A stretch of 64,000 nt of DNA from contig NMRA01000139.1 of the NCBI GenBank assembly GCA_002633005.1, positions 756,816 to 820,815 of the forward strand. Reading direction: 5' to 3'. The position numbers were made by a program, and so were the translations under genes. Below the pieces are notes generated by a model, which did not search any database, was not told the DNA's origin, and saw only the letters and a list, made by a program, of their open reading frames with translations. Source of the DNA: Phoronis australis (taxonomy: Eukaryota; Phoronida; Phoronidae). Position 1 is the first letter of the stretch. Each line of letters begins with the position of its first letter. This document shows, one piece after another, positions 1-11,300 of this stretch.

Positions 1-434
1 ATCGCTACTAGTGACCCATCTACGCATCCCACAACACGGGGAAAGCCAGCGACTTGATGGAATTGCCGCTGGTACAGATCGATGTTGTCGATCAAGTTGG
101 GGAGCGACAAGTCGGGTGAATTGTTGATGGCATTTGTTACTTTTGTGATCGTTCTTGAAACGGTCGACTTAGTCACCCCTTGGCTATCACCTACGACCGT
201 TTGAAAGCTTCCAGTGGCGTAGAACCGCAACGCAACTGAGACTTGCTGCTCAGTTGTAAGTGAATATCCTCTGCGAGTTTCTGGCTCGAGGTCGTCTTTT
301 AAAAAAGAGCATAATAAGTCAACTGCATCCTTGTTCATCCGGTACCGGTCAACATACGAGTCGTATTGAAGACGCTCTCGATAAACTCTGCCTAGGTTTT
401 CATTTCTTCGCTGACGAATGTGGAATACGGCCAT
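1..434 (-). CDS. PIF/Harbinger (HARBI1-like) transposase, N-terminal part, truncated by window start
   Basis: Reading the minus strand from ATG at 434-432 gives an uninterrupted frame of 144 codons to the window edge. It carries the usual HARBI1/DDE_Tnp_4 N-terminal pattern: a YRM segment (about residues 31-33), then LLCSFLKDDLEPETRRGY, LTTEQQVSVALRFYATGSF, a helix-turn-helix-like stretch with VGDSQGVTKSTVSRTI, and near the cut edge FPRVVGCVDGSLVAI, where the Asp of CVDG matches the first catalytic Asp of the DDE nuclease. The later catalytic residues lie outside the window. The frame is intact as far as seen, so this may be a young element or a domesticated HARBI1-type gene. The repeat-rich end just beyond its start codon (440-629) favours a transposon. 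Confidence 0.88.
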   Translation of the reverse strand, partial: MAVFHIRQRRNENLGRVYRERLQYDSYVDRYRMNKDAVDLLCSFLKDDLEPETRRGYSLTTEQQVSVALRFYATGSFQTVVGDSQGVTKSTVSRTITKVTNAINNSPDLSLPNLIDNIDLYQRQFHQVAGFPRVVGCVDGSLVA

Positions 435-439
435 TTTGA

Positions 440-629
440 CAAACTTAAGATCGAGTTAAGACAAGGTGAGAGTTGACTTAAAGTTAAGACAAAAACTTAA
501 GTCAGTCTTAGCTAAGATTGTTTCTTGGAACGCAAAATAATCTTAGGATTTGTCTTAAGTCAAAAACTTAAGAAAAGTCTTAAACTTAAGTCAAAAATGA
601 ACTTAAGCCAGTTTCTTGGAACGGGCCCC
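440..629. repeat. Subterminal/terminal region of the Harbinger-like element, CTTAAG palindrome array
   Basis: Between the transposase start and 629 the palindrome CTTAAG or a near variant recurs many times, and TTTCTTGGAACG appears twice (about 527 and 613). The outer end read on the minus strand starts GGGGCCCGTTCCAAGAAAC, similar to Harbinger-type termini beginning GGGCCCGTT. I read 623-629 as the element end. The opposite end is outside the window, so the TIR pair and target duplication cannot be checked. Confidence 0.6.
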
Positions 630-3417
630 TCCAATTTGGCAAAAGAATATTTCGAAAATAATTTTAGCTAAATTTAAGTTTAAACATGTTTAACCAAATG
701 TTGAAGTGATTTGGAACCGTCTACAATCTGTGCCTCTCAAATGATCACAGATGTATTGCTCGTTTGTCGCCAGAGGTCATTGTTCTTATAAAAATGAGGC
801 GTTATGTTTGTGCCGCCATTTTTTGTGAGTAGTGCTTATTGGTAGTGTGCAGTACTCTAGTTTTGCATGTTAAACAGACATGGGCGCAAAAACTCTGAAA
901 AATACCTTTTAAATCGATAAGAGCAAATGTATTCCGTGGGGCTCATAACGTCAGTGAGAGGCATTTATTCACTTTGGATATTGCAAGAATTTCTAGAAAA
1001 ACTGTAAGGTTCACTATTTTTGAAACACAGAGGAAATAAAAACTCTTTCATTCCAATAATGGTTTTCAATTTCGCCTCTCTTAATACCATATCCACTCAA
1101 AGAAATCGGTCTGGTTGCTGCTTGAAGCCGCCACTGCTATTTACATCAGAGATCAAAAGTCACATTTTCCATAAAAAGCGAAATTTGCTACGGCTATGCT
1201 TGGCATACCAAATACGCAGAATGGCTCTGCTGCGTGAGAGAACAATCGACGGAATGACGAGCAGTTTACGTATAGTTTTTTTGTAAGTTCAAAACTAAAA
1301 GAAAAATGCTTTGAAATCAACACAAATTCACAACCTTAGTGAACAAACGTAAAAAAAATATCTGGTGAGCAGTTTGAATTCTGTTTCCGTGGCAGAGAAC
1401 ACTTTTGAACTTTTGACCAAGTGTCTATTTTAATACCCGAAAAAAGTCCGGCAATGCGCTAGTGTATTGCAATAAATTTTTGATAAACTGCCGCATAATA
1501 CTCGCAAGAATTTTATCCAAGTTTGCCAGAGTCCGACAGAGTTCTGTGAAGTTTACTTTCTTTTTAAGAGTGCAGTACGTTTGTGTTAACTTGCAAGAAC
1601 TGGTGGCAAAGCGTAGTATAGAAGAGTTACATACGCCGCTATTGATACAAAGTATACTTGAATATTCTTATTCAATTCGAATCACATGCTCAAAATTATT
1701 TTAAAAAGGCGATAGTTAAAACCATTGAATTTCTGGTAGGGCCGAGAAAAACTGTGTTTCTGCGCGTCAGTTACAAAAGATACAGTGGATGACCGAATCT
1801 TATTCCAAGTGCTATTTTGCATAAACACCGACCTTAGATTCAAGGCAATTGTCTGGAGCTTGATTGAATTCTATTCTCTCCGGGAGCTGCGCAAATCATC
1901 GAAGAACACATATCACCGCATTTGTCTAAATTCTCCCTTGCAGCATTGCAACTCAAAATACCGTGATGAAAGTTTCCCTACATTGCAATGATCAATTTCA
2001 TCATGATTGGGAAATTGGAAAGTGACTAGTGCATTTGCAAGTGTAGAAGCAGTGCAGTTGTGTCTTCTATAAAGGCGTAAACCTCGCGCACACGGTAAAT
2101 CGCGCAAGGCCTCTCGTGATTCCGCCATCAGCACGTCGTGCATGATCGTGGTAGTTTCCTTCGAGAGATTCTTTTGTCTGCGGCTTTCAACCTAGGTGGA
2201 GTGTTCGAATTATTGTGGATAACTAGGCTGCCTTAGAACCTGAGTGCTACAGTGTTTTATTAGGCAGGACTTGGTGTGATGACTCGCTGGAACAAACACC
2301 TTCACGGAAAATAGTGCGTTTGATTTCTCGGTACTTCAGCAGTTACTTAACCCTTGAAATTGATTCAGATGTGAAATAGCCAAGTCAACAGAAACTGGTA
2401 TGATTATAAGAGGACTCGTTCACTGTGTAGTTATTTGTTGCCCAATTGCCAGTTATAGTTCTTGGGTATCGTCGTCTCTGATGTCAACCCTACCTGCCGG
2501 CGGTATCTATTCAATGATAAAAACTTGTTCACAAGAATTCATCTTAGCGTGTTGAATGTTTAGACGCACAAAACCCTTGTAAAACTGTCTTACCTGATTC
2601 AGCGCTGTGGTTATTTGAGGATTACAGAGAAGTAAACGTGCACTTTTTTGTTGATCATTGGATTCTTTGCTGCGTTTTTCAACAATGGAACTCGTTGGTA
2701 GCAAGGATACGACATGTTACAGATAAATGTTCTCAAATTCAAATCCTTCTAAAAATTAAGCTTAGGAGCTATTGAATATTGGTATATGCACAGGCATGAG
2801 AAGGTATTTACACTCTCAAAAACTGCACAATTTTAGCGACGATAAATGAGCTGTGATGTGACTGCCACGGTGGAAGAGCTGGTGGACGGTGACACAGCTT
2901 GAACGGATAAAAAGTGCTTTGCCAAAGAATTGAGAACGTCGAAGGCTTGGCACAACTGAATACCTTTCATAGAATCTCCTGCCTGAATGCACCACTCGAC
3001 CATTCGATCTTAACTTAGACTGACTTTAAGTCGGGTTCAGGCCAGTAGGAAGGCAAAAATAATTGGGGTGTAGTGGCTTCGGGGTTGTTTCAAAATACCG
3101 TGTTGAAACGCAGTCAATAGTCCAGTTTCTGGTGGCTGGGAAAATTATACAGAGTCTGTCCCCAAAACGCACACACTTCAATGCCAAGAGTCCAACTTCA
3201 GTTCCCATGGATCACTGAGATTCTGCGTGAGCTTACTGCACGGTTACACCTTAATTTTAACGTGGGTGCCTCAGTCAGGGTGTGCTCCGTCTATGTAATA
3301 GCACAGGAATGGCAAGCAAGCGATTCCGTTTTGAAGAAAAAAATCATTGCGCAGAACCACTGGAGACTCAGAACACCAATGAAGTGCAAAGAAATTCAAA
3401 ATGACGATAAATAATGA

Positions 3418-3716
3418 GAAGGACACTCAAGTAACATTCGTGGGTGCTGGAAGCAAAGATTCGAAATTGGTCCAGAAGCGTCCGTGGTCAATCGGAATGT
3501 GTATGAAGGTCATCAACGTCACAAAATAGCCTATAATAATTGAATTTGTGATTTCGATGTTTTTGGAATTTTGTCGTCAAATCACCACTCGAAGGCAGTT
3601 TGATGAGATCAAGTGAAAGAAGATATCCAAAGATTTGTTTGATGCCGATTTCATAGAGTTCCATGCACAACTGAGTAGAAAATTCTGAGCAGACCGATTT
3701 TTAATGTCCAGCCTTT
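3418..3716. repeat. MITE-like element, family with GGACACTC termini (copy 1)
   Basis: The left end (about 3420) reads GGACACTCAA and the right end (about 3704) reads ATGTCCAGCCTT, an inverted match. The right half is nearly the same as 27800-27876: both share GAGTTCCATGCACA, then GAGTAGAAAATTCTGAGCA, then GATTT and TGTCCA. This copy lies upstream of gene A; the better preserved copy is in intron 1 of gene B. Confidence 0.55.
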
Positions 3717-3777
3717 ATCTTTTATTATATTAAGTGATGTTAGAGTTGATCGAAGAACATAAAAAAACGGATTGCTC

Positions 3778-3870
3778 TGATACCCCCTCGACCCCCACAC
3801 CCTTCGATACCCTCGACCCACGACCCCCTCGACCCACAACCTCCACGACCCACGGCCCCTTCGACCCGGG
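3778..3870. repeat. CGACCC-type low-complexity minisatellite
   Basis: Irregular repeats of CCCTCGACCCA, CCACGACCC and CCTTCGACCC. The reverse-complement type (GGTCGTGGGTCGAGG) occurs at 4500-4560 and 50205-50295, suggesting one repeat family in both orientations. No coding meaning is claimed for the short frames that cross it. Confidence 0.6.
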
Positions 3871-4239
3871 GCCTGTGTCAACAGAGGTATTTTGCGCATT
3901 TTACATATTCCATTATTATGAAATTATTACGTCGCTGAGTGACTTTCCTATAAGACAGACCTATATGCGAGTCTGCTCTGGCTCAAGTCTGGTGATTAAA
4001 AACAAAAAGTGGCGTGAGAACGTGACCTGAAATAGCGCATTGTGAGTGCGCTATCGTCACGGAAACAGTTCCAAGAGATTCGACCAATTTACCAGCTCTA
4101 CTAAACTTACGTTAACGTGAATGTTCATAATTTTGCGTTATTATTATTTGCTTGCTGTTGTATACTCGTTTACCCCATACAACGGTGAAGTACTATTTAG
4201 TTAATATTTTGTTTTTCAAACTGTATTTACTGATGAAAT

Positions 4240-4760
4240 TATAATTATGTCCGTTCCCTGCACTCTCTACAAAACAGGTTGAACCTGCCATTCACTGAAG
4301 AACGATATTTGTAACGTTGGTAGGTGTTCGATTTGATTTGACCGCGTTGTTTTTTTTCTATTTCTGGCTTTCAAAGTTGCCGAATCGACTCTCGTTTCCA
4401 AATCAAAACAGGGAAAAGACAGCCGAGCTCACGGCCTATCTCATTGGTCCTACAAGTTAGCGATTGTTCTATATTCAGATCGAGTCGAGTTTGTGTAGAC
4501 TGGATCGAGAGGTTGTAGGTCGTGGGTCAAGGGGGGCGTGGGTCATGGGTCGAGGGGATCGAGTGGTTTTAGAACTAACCCAGAAAAACGCAAGTTTCTG
4601 TGGGTTAAATTAAACTCGAAAGATGTTTCAACCAAGTCCATTATTATTTTAATAAAGATGCTAGTTTGATACTGGTTGTTCAAGAACTGTTGTATTTTGT
4701 ACCAGGGCAACAAGACGAATGACCTACCGGAAGTAAAGTTGTCCATCTTGGCACAGACGC
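4240..4760. repeat. Dispersed repeat with embedded GGGTCGAGG tract (copy 1)
   Basis: The segment with ATTCACTGAAGA, ACGATATTTGTAACGTTGG, GATTTGATTTG, ATTGGTCCTACAA and then a GGTCGTGGGTCAAGG tract matches 50040-50450 in the same order (there ATTCACTGAAGAG, ACAATATTTGTATGGTTGG, ATTGGTCCTACAATTCAG, GGGTCGAGGGGG). It is a shared interspersed element with an internal low-complexity array. The boundaries are approximate and no coding capacity was recognised. Confidence 0.5.
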
Positions 4761-5292
4761 TCAGTTAATGGTGACGTTGCGGATTTGACGCAGGATAACA
4801 CACTTGGCAGTTCATTAGCAAACCATCTAGCTGTATGGAAACTATCGTCTAAATACATCTGGCATAAACTTAGCACCACGGCTTACTGATTACGTACTGT
4901 AGTCTGCGTCAATGCTAAAAACATGCATGCGCAAAACCTTGTGAGCCGACTACTTATTTTATTTGGATAACGCATCGAACCGTGTGCGTGTGTCACTATC
5001 AGCGTACTTCTTTCAGTGCGGCATTATGGTATTACAGTACGTGTGCTTTAGCTTACAAATGTACCTAAAATTGAACTACAGAGGTTCAATTCATTGCGTT
5101 CCAATTCGATGGCTAAGTCAATGACTCAATTGCACGCGTACACATAGTTTTCTAGAATGAGACGGCACGTGTAATGTGCAAAACACTATTATCTCAAACT
5201 GAGATACAACATGTAGATACATGTATATACATGTCCTTTTTTGAAATGATTTTCGCGAAATTTCATTAACTGTCTGTCCTTTTACTTACAAA

Positions 5293-5371
5293 ATGGTCGT
5301 TGTAATCAAGATCGCTCTTTGCGTAGTGATGGCAGTTGCTGACGTTACGTCCCTAAAAGAATCCCGATACG
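5293..5371 (+). CDS. Gene A exon 1: signal peptide
   Basis: The ATG at 5293 opens a frame beginning MVVVIKIALCVVMAVADV, a classic short hydrophobic signal peptide, followed by a few polar residues ending RY. It stops at a strong donor (G|GTGAGT, 5372) in phase 1. This matches the first exons of genes B and C, which also end with a Tyr codon plus one base. Confidence 0.75.
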
Positions 5372-8300
5372 GTGAGTTGATTTCGAATGAATGTGAGTTT
5401 TAATGCCAAACTGACCTTTTGTCTAAGAGGTCCGCCCCGGATTACACAGCGACACTCGAAGCTATCTGTATTTACACTCAATGCCGTCAACATCCGTCAG
5501 GCACATTTGCTGCCTCGTTTTCGTGCCAGTGGAGTTTCACATTGTTATTTGCTCGTGTCTGATTCTTTGCCACTTTTTAACTTTTTCACCGCATTTTTCT
5601 ATGCGTCCTTCCAATGCCAACAAATTATTACTGTTGTGCTACTGGCTGTATCTCCGACGTGAGAAATTTTGATAAACTGGACAAACACCCGTGAATGCGT
5701 GACCTGAAATTCTTCGCCTTCCCAATATCAACAAGCGATACGAAAAAGTGCCTGATTTCCAAAACGAGGTCACACGCCTTCTTATCTCCATGTAAAAGGA
5801 GAGTTCCATCGCCGTGCAATCCGGGACGGACCTATTGGTTTAAGATTTTTCTTTTATTGTTGTAGTATTCACCTGGGCATGCGTTGCAGAATTATTGCGG
5901 CTAATTAATTTAGAACAGTCGTACATGTTGGAAGCAGGGTCAAAAGAAAGAGCTGTGCACCCTTGGTGTTAGAACTGCGCCAGTCAGATTAGGCCTAAGA
6001 AGGGAGGCTTACATGTACATACATGTACGTGTCTCCCGATTGAAATTGCAGACTTGAGTCATTGCCTTGATGGCGACATACCTGGGTGCATGGCGAGTTC
6101 AGTTTTGAAAGCAAATACATATTGAGGAGAGCATACTTTAGATAACATTTGTCATGACATGAGGAAGGAGCGTTCTTTGTGTGTCCCGGGCTCGTTTTAT
6201 GGATTTTTGGCTCTATGAATCCCAGTCTTTTGCGTTACAGTCCAGGCACTAAGAGGAAAATTGAAAAAGTGGCGAGCAGTTGATAAATGTTTTTTTGAAA
6301 TTTGAAACTAAAAGAGAATGCTTTGATATCAACAGAAGTTGAAAACGAACCAACCCTCAAAACACTTGGTGAGCACGTTGAGTTCCGTTTGCCGTGTTCC
6401 AGGCCTCCTTAACAATTTGCATGTTTTTCAACAGATTTTAGTCTTAGCCAACGGAATTTGACAGAAGTAGGTAGTCATATGGTCACTTTTTTCTGGGCCA
6501 TCGATTAAAACTTATTGAGAATTACTTATAAAACTCAAGGTAGACACGCAGGTGTATTGTTTACCCTGATCAAAGATGCAGATTTACCTCGATGCAGTGC
6601 AACCCGTTCCAAACGCCGTAACACCTTTCGAGAGTCTATTAAATGCAAGCCGTTACATGATTATAGCTCACTGCATAAGATTACAACATACGTTATACAC
6701 CGTAACACTCTTCAACGGGCCCTACATGCGTGTTGCCGTGCGATCTATGATCAAGTCGACGTTTACTCTTGTTGCCAAGATTTTCGATTATATTCAGCTT
6801 CGAGACTAGTGGCAATCTGTATTTCGCGCTGAATTTACAAAATGGCAGCCTCAGATGAAAGTACCGCTATCCCAAAACTCTTAAGTCTCGCGAATTCACG
6901 CTTGTTCTCGTTGTTCAAAGAAAAGGCCGTCTCTATGTGGGCACTGCACATGCATGTAGCACTCGTTGAAGAGTGTTACGGTGTATAATGTATTGTAGTA
7001 ATATATTACAGTGAGCTTCAAGCGTGTAACGGCTTGCATTTATTAAACTCTTGAATGGTGTTACGGCGTTTGGAACGGGTGGTATTACACATACAAAATT
7101 GCCAAAGTCGAGCCCAGCTGGTGTTGAGATCTTGGCTGAGCTATGGAACCTTTCATCGATTTATTTCACATTCTTGACTTCCAAGGCATAATCTTGTGTT
7201 TTGTGGACGGTAAGAAATTTCATTTGTCTTGACCAAGTGCATGAACATAACAACAAAACGTATTCGAATGTCATCGGGTTTTTCGTCATTAAAGTTACTT
7301 TATCCTGCATTGTGCCATGTATGTAAACAGAACCAACAATATATTTGATACATCTTTATCGAACGTAACTGATCTATTCCAAAATAAGCCAAATAAAACG
7401 ACGACACGGTTCAAAGACACAAGCAGGAATCTTAGTTAGATCTGGTCCAGCCCCCAAACGTGTAAATAGTCAGGCACAAAAGGTGCGTTATAACTACATG
7501 TAAGGTGAATTATCCAGTTGAGAACTGATTCATAGGCATAACAGACTATTTGATGTCCTGAAATTGTGACGTGATAGGTCCTGTGCAGACAGATGCCCCG
7601 CGAATATTTTACGGTACTACTGAAGCATTGCGGCCAACTCTCATATAATCACCCCATGTAATTGCAATGTTTTTGTTCATTGCTTGGTGTATGACTTTTG
7701 TGCACATGTTCATATTGGTTTATTTATCACAAATTGTTTGTTTTATTAAAATAGTAAACCTTGCTTATAAACGGACTACAAGTCAGTCAGGGGAGAAGAT
7801 GGATGCTAAGATTGAAGACTGGGGTTCTTCATTGAGGGCAGTTGATGGTAACGACAATCCTATCTTCGAAGGACAGAGTTGTACACGTACTAATAAAACG
7901 ATGAACCCGTACTGGAGGGTTCAGGTTGGGGGACATGGGAGACCACCGAACGTCCCCATCCGCTACGTCATGATAACTAACCGGAATAGCGCAAGTGTGT
8001 TCTTATAAGTTAAATATGTTACTACAACAGCACCTTGCATTGCAAGTACGTTTTATTGTGCACAATGTATAAGACATAATATTTAAAAACTCATCTCATC
8101 ACAATTAGTTCCATTGTCTTTGTTAACCTTAATGCTACCTGGTATAAATATGCAGCTTTTGATCGATCTCCCTAAAAAGTAAGCAAAGGTATGTCAGGTC
8201 CAAAGGTATTGAAGCTAACCTTTCCATATAAATTGATTAATAGAACCGTCCCAGATTATACAGCTATAGAACTCCCCTTGTCCTGGAATTAGAAACGCGT

Positions 8301-11300
8301 GACCTCGTTTTGAAAATTAGGCACATTTTCTTGACTCATAAATTTCGGGAAAGCGAAGAATAGTCCTAATTCGTTGACATGGAAAGACGAATAGACTAAT
8401 GCAGCCGAGAAAAATATGTAAAAAATCAGACTACAACAAATGACATGTAAAAATCCAGTGGCACGAAAACAGGGCAGGAAATGTGCGATTGTCGATGTGT
8501 AATCTATTGCGGCTCTATTGGGTTATATGTGCGGAAGCTACCTTGTAAATCCACTAATTCCATGGTTAAATTTACGGAGCAATCATATGCATCAACTTTG
8601 AGCCCCACCTGTTAGCCATAATTATGTTTTCGCTGATTCTTCAACCGACTGTTCTTTTTAACAAGTTTGATCACAATTCACAACGAATTACCGGAAGTGG
8701 TTGCACTTCTTCGTTTTGGATTCTGTATTACCATCGAAGCGAAATTCTGAAAATGCTTGGTTCGAAGAGGTTAAATCATCATTTACCAATGAAAGTCATT
8801 TTACAAATCAAATCAATGAGGAATGACAAGTAGATATAGGTGTGTCAGAAGAGCAGTCCTATGACATCGCATTTTCATGTAGCAGTGTCACAAATCCTTC
8901 TCATTTTTCAATCCAGGTTGGCATTTGAACAACTTTGCCGTAAACGTTCTTGAAGACAGAAGTGACAAGCGACATGTATGTTACCACTTCAAGGGCAAAT
9001 TTCCGCCAGGGACGCGGTTGTTGAAATGTAAAGAAGGAACACCAGCAGGTTCCGTGCTAGAAATCAAAAGTCTCAGGAACAAGAAAGAGTTTCTAACCTT
9101 GTGCGAGGTGGCAGTATTTGGAGAAAATCCAGGTAATACGCCGACCCGTTGTAATGCAGGAGCATATTGTTTCGTGTTGTCCATGCCCGAGCATTTTGTC
9201 ACAACGCAGGCCAAACCGTCAATCTATTTGGATTCTCACCTATCATGTGTGCGGCGCAGCACTGAAAAAGTGAGGGGTGGCTAAAGCCCTCTCACCCACC
9301 TATGATGCACCACCTAATGACCGCGTGCGGTGTAGCAGTGAAAGAAGTGGGGGGCTATAGCCCCCTATGGTGCGCCGCCCATGTACAGTATCCGTGGCAG
9401 ATCTACGTTTTCAGAAAGGGGGTGATTAGGATTTGCGAGAATACGAGGGCAGGTAGAGGGGGGTTCTTCTTCCCGTGTAAGATTTTTTTTATTTTTTAAA
9501 TTTGATCCTGTCCCAGGTGCCGGTTTAAACCCCCTGAACCCCGCGTACATTCGCCTCTGCCCATTGCTCTCTTCTCTGGTGCATCCCAAACCTCGCTGAC
9601 GCCATTATATACGTGTTTTCGAGGGTCATGGTTCGTACAAGCAAGGCCCTTGGGGCAATAAATCTTTGGGATGACAAACACTATTTTTCCCATCACCAAT
9701 CATGTCAACCGCTACGGTTTTTACGTAATTTAGTACGTTTATTGTTTTGGAACGCCGCAGTGGCAAAGTGATGTTTCTAACATAATCCAATGATTTTACC
9801 ATTGATTACATATATCAAAAACCTTGTCCTCGTATGTAGTTTTTTGTTTTTTTTGTGAAAAAATAGACTGCGCTGAGTACAGTAAAATTAATGGCGACCG
9901 GGGACGTTGCTAAGCCGCCACTGCCACTGTGGTTACTGGTGAGATTCTTTAAAGCGACTACAAAGCTCATATTAAAAATCATCATTTCGGTCTCGCCGTC
10001 CACATAACAACCAACTGTCGACCATTTTACTTACTTGTACGATAGCAAGGCAAACGTTCTCACAAACTACCTGCGAATAACCTATCCCAGACTGGGTCAT
10101 AGACGATGAGCAGCGGCACTAATCCTTTCGCCACACTTCCATCCTGAGCTGTAGGAGACGCAAACTCCCAATAGTGATGTTCCCAGTTAGTTCTTGGTTT
10201 TGCAGTCGCTTCTGGGCCGGCTTGACGCGCAGGTCGCAAATAAGCGTTCTCGTAAAAATCACCTCCCACTTGCGTTTCTGTTCGGGTTGTTGTGTGACCT
10301 TGCTTTACCGCGAATTGCCTTGCGTCTAAGGATCGCAGTCCAGTTTCTAAGCTAAAACTACATGTAAGCAATGTGCTTCACGATATGTCCTCGATCTTGT
10401 AAAAGCATTCATACAGTTTACCGCAGAATTGGAATTGACAGTGTTTGACACACTCAGGGAATTTGTTAAATATATTGGCTATTGCATTAATCCAAATTAG
10501 GCTGGTACAAACCTGGAACAGAGGAAATAGAGAGCCCCGTCGACGTAGACTACAGAGGGCGTCCTTGTGCATCTGACGCCGGCAAGTACTGTAGCATGCA
10601 AGCTAACGGAGAAAAACTCGACAAACCAAAGTGCTTCGTTGCGAAAGCTTTGCAGGCGTGCACAATACCTCCATACTTTGGTTAGTTCGTGTTTTATTTC
10701 TTTAAACACTCAATACATCAAAAGTATTAAAGCCAAAATGTCACCACAACAGGTATTTGAAACTTTCGTTCGCTCTAGAAGCGTAGAGGCATGCTAAAAT
10801 GTGAACCATTTAGATTGCTTCTCGTTTTTGCGTAAAGTAAATCAGAAGTTAAGACAGTCGCACAGGAAAGAGCAATTTCATTTCTTACTTAATGCAACCT
10901 TTGGAAGTTTAAGCGAGCATCCGTTGACGCAGAGGCAACTCAACGATGCTTGAACTCATGTACATGTACAAAACCGTGTCCCGTTGAGACAAGTCTCTGG
11001 CTGACCGAGGAATTCAATTGAAAAATGACCAATGTACCTTTTATTTTTGTTTACCTAGAAGTCAAATTGTTCTCAGATAGTGTTTGCTTTCCCCAGCTCC
11101 GTATCCTTATAATACGAATTCGGAAGGTGCCGATGATAGCATGACCTTAAAACTATGCTTGCTCACTTTTTCGTCTTGGTGGCCATCAACAGTAGGAGTG
11201 GCGCTACACTCTTTCACAGTGCTACGAAAGGTAGCTCTGGAATGTTGTTTTACATTGCTTCACATTGGTTAAAGTAATGGAATCGACGTCATGACATTCA

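Larger units (their letters stand above)
630..5292. other. Upstream DNA of gene A; no gene recognised
   Basis: No splice-consistent coding exon or recognisable protein was found on either strand. It holds short dispersed repeats. 1268-1395 resembles 6280-6400 (shared word AACTAAAAGA then ATGCTTTGA). There is a MITE-like repeat at 3418-3716 and two low-complexity CGACCC/GGGTCG tracts (3778-3870 and 4500-4560). Immediately before gene A (5205-5240) is a TACATGTA-type palindromic cluster. No convincing TATA box was seen. Confidence 0.5.

Noticed and set aside
3734-4030. 98-codon plus frame and 82-codon minus frame over the CGACCC tract
   Set aside because: Low-complexity repeat translation without a domain; the repeat recurs elsewhere in other frames.
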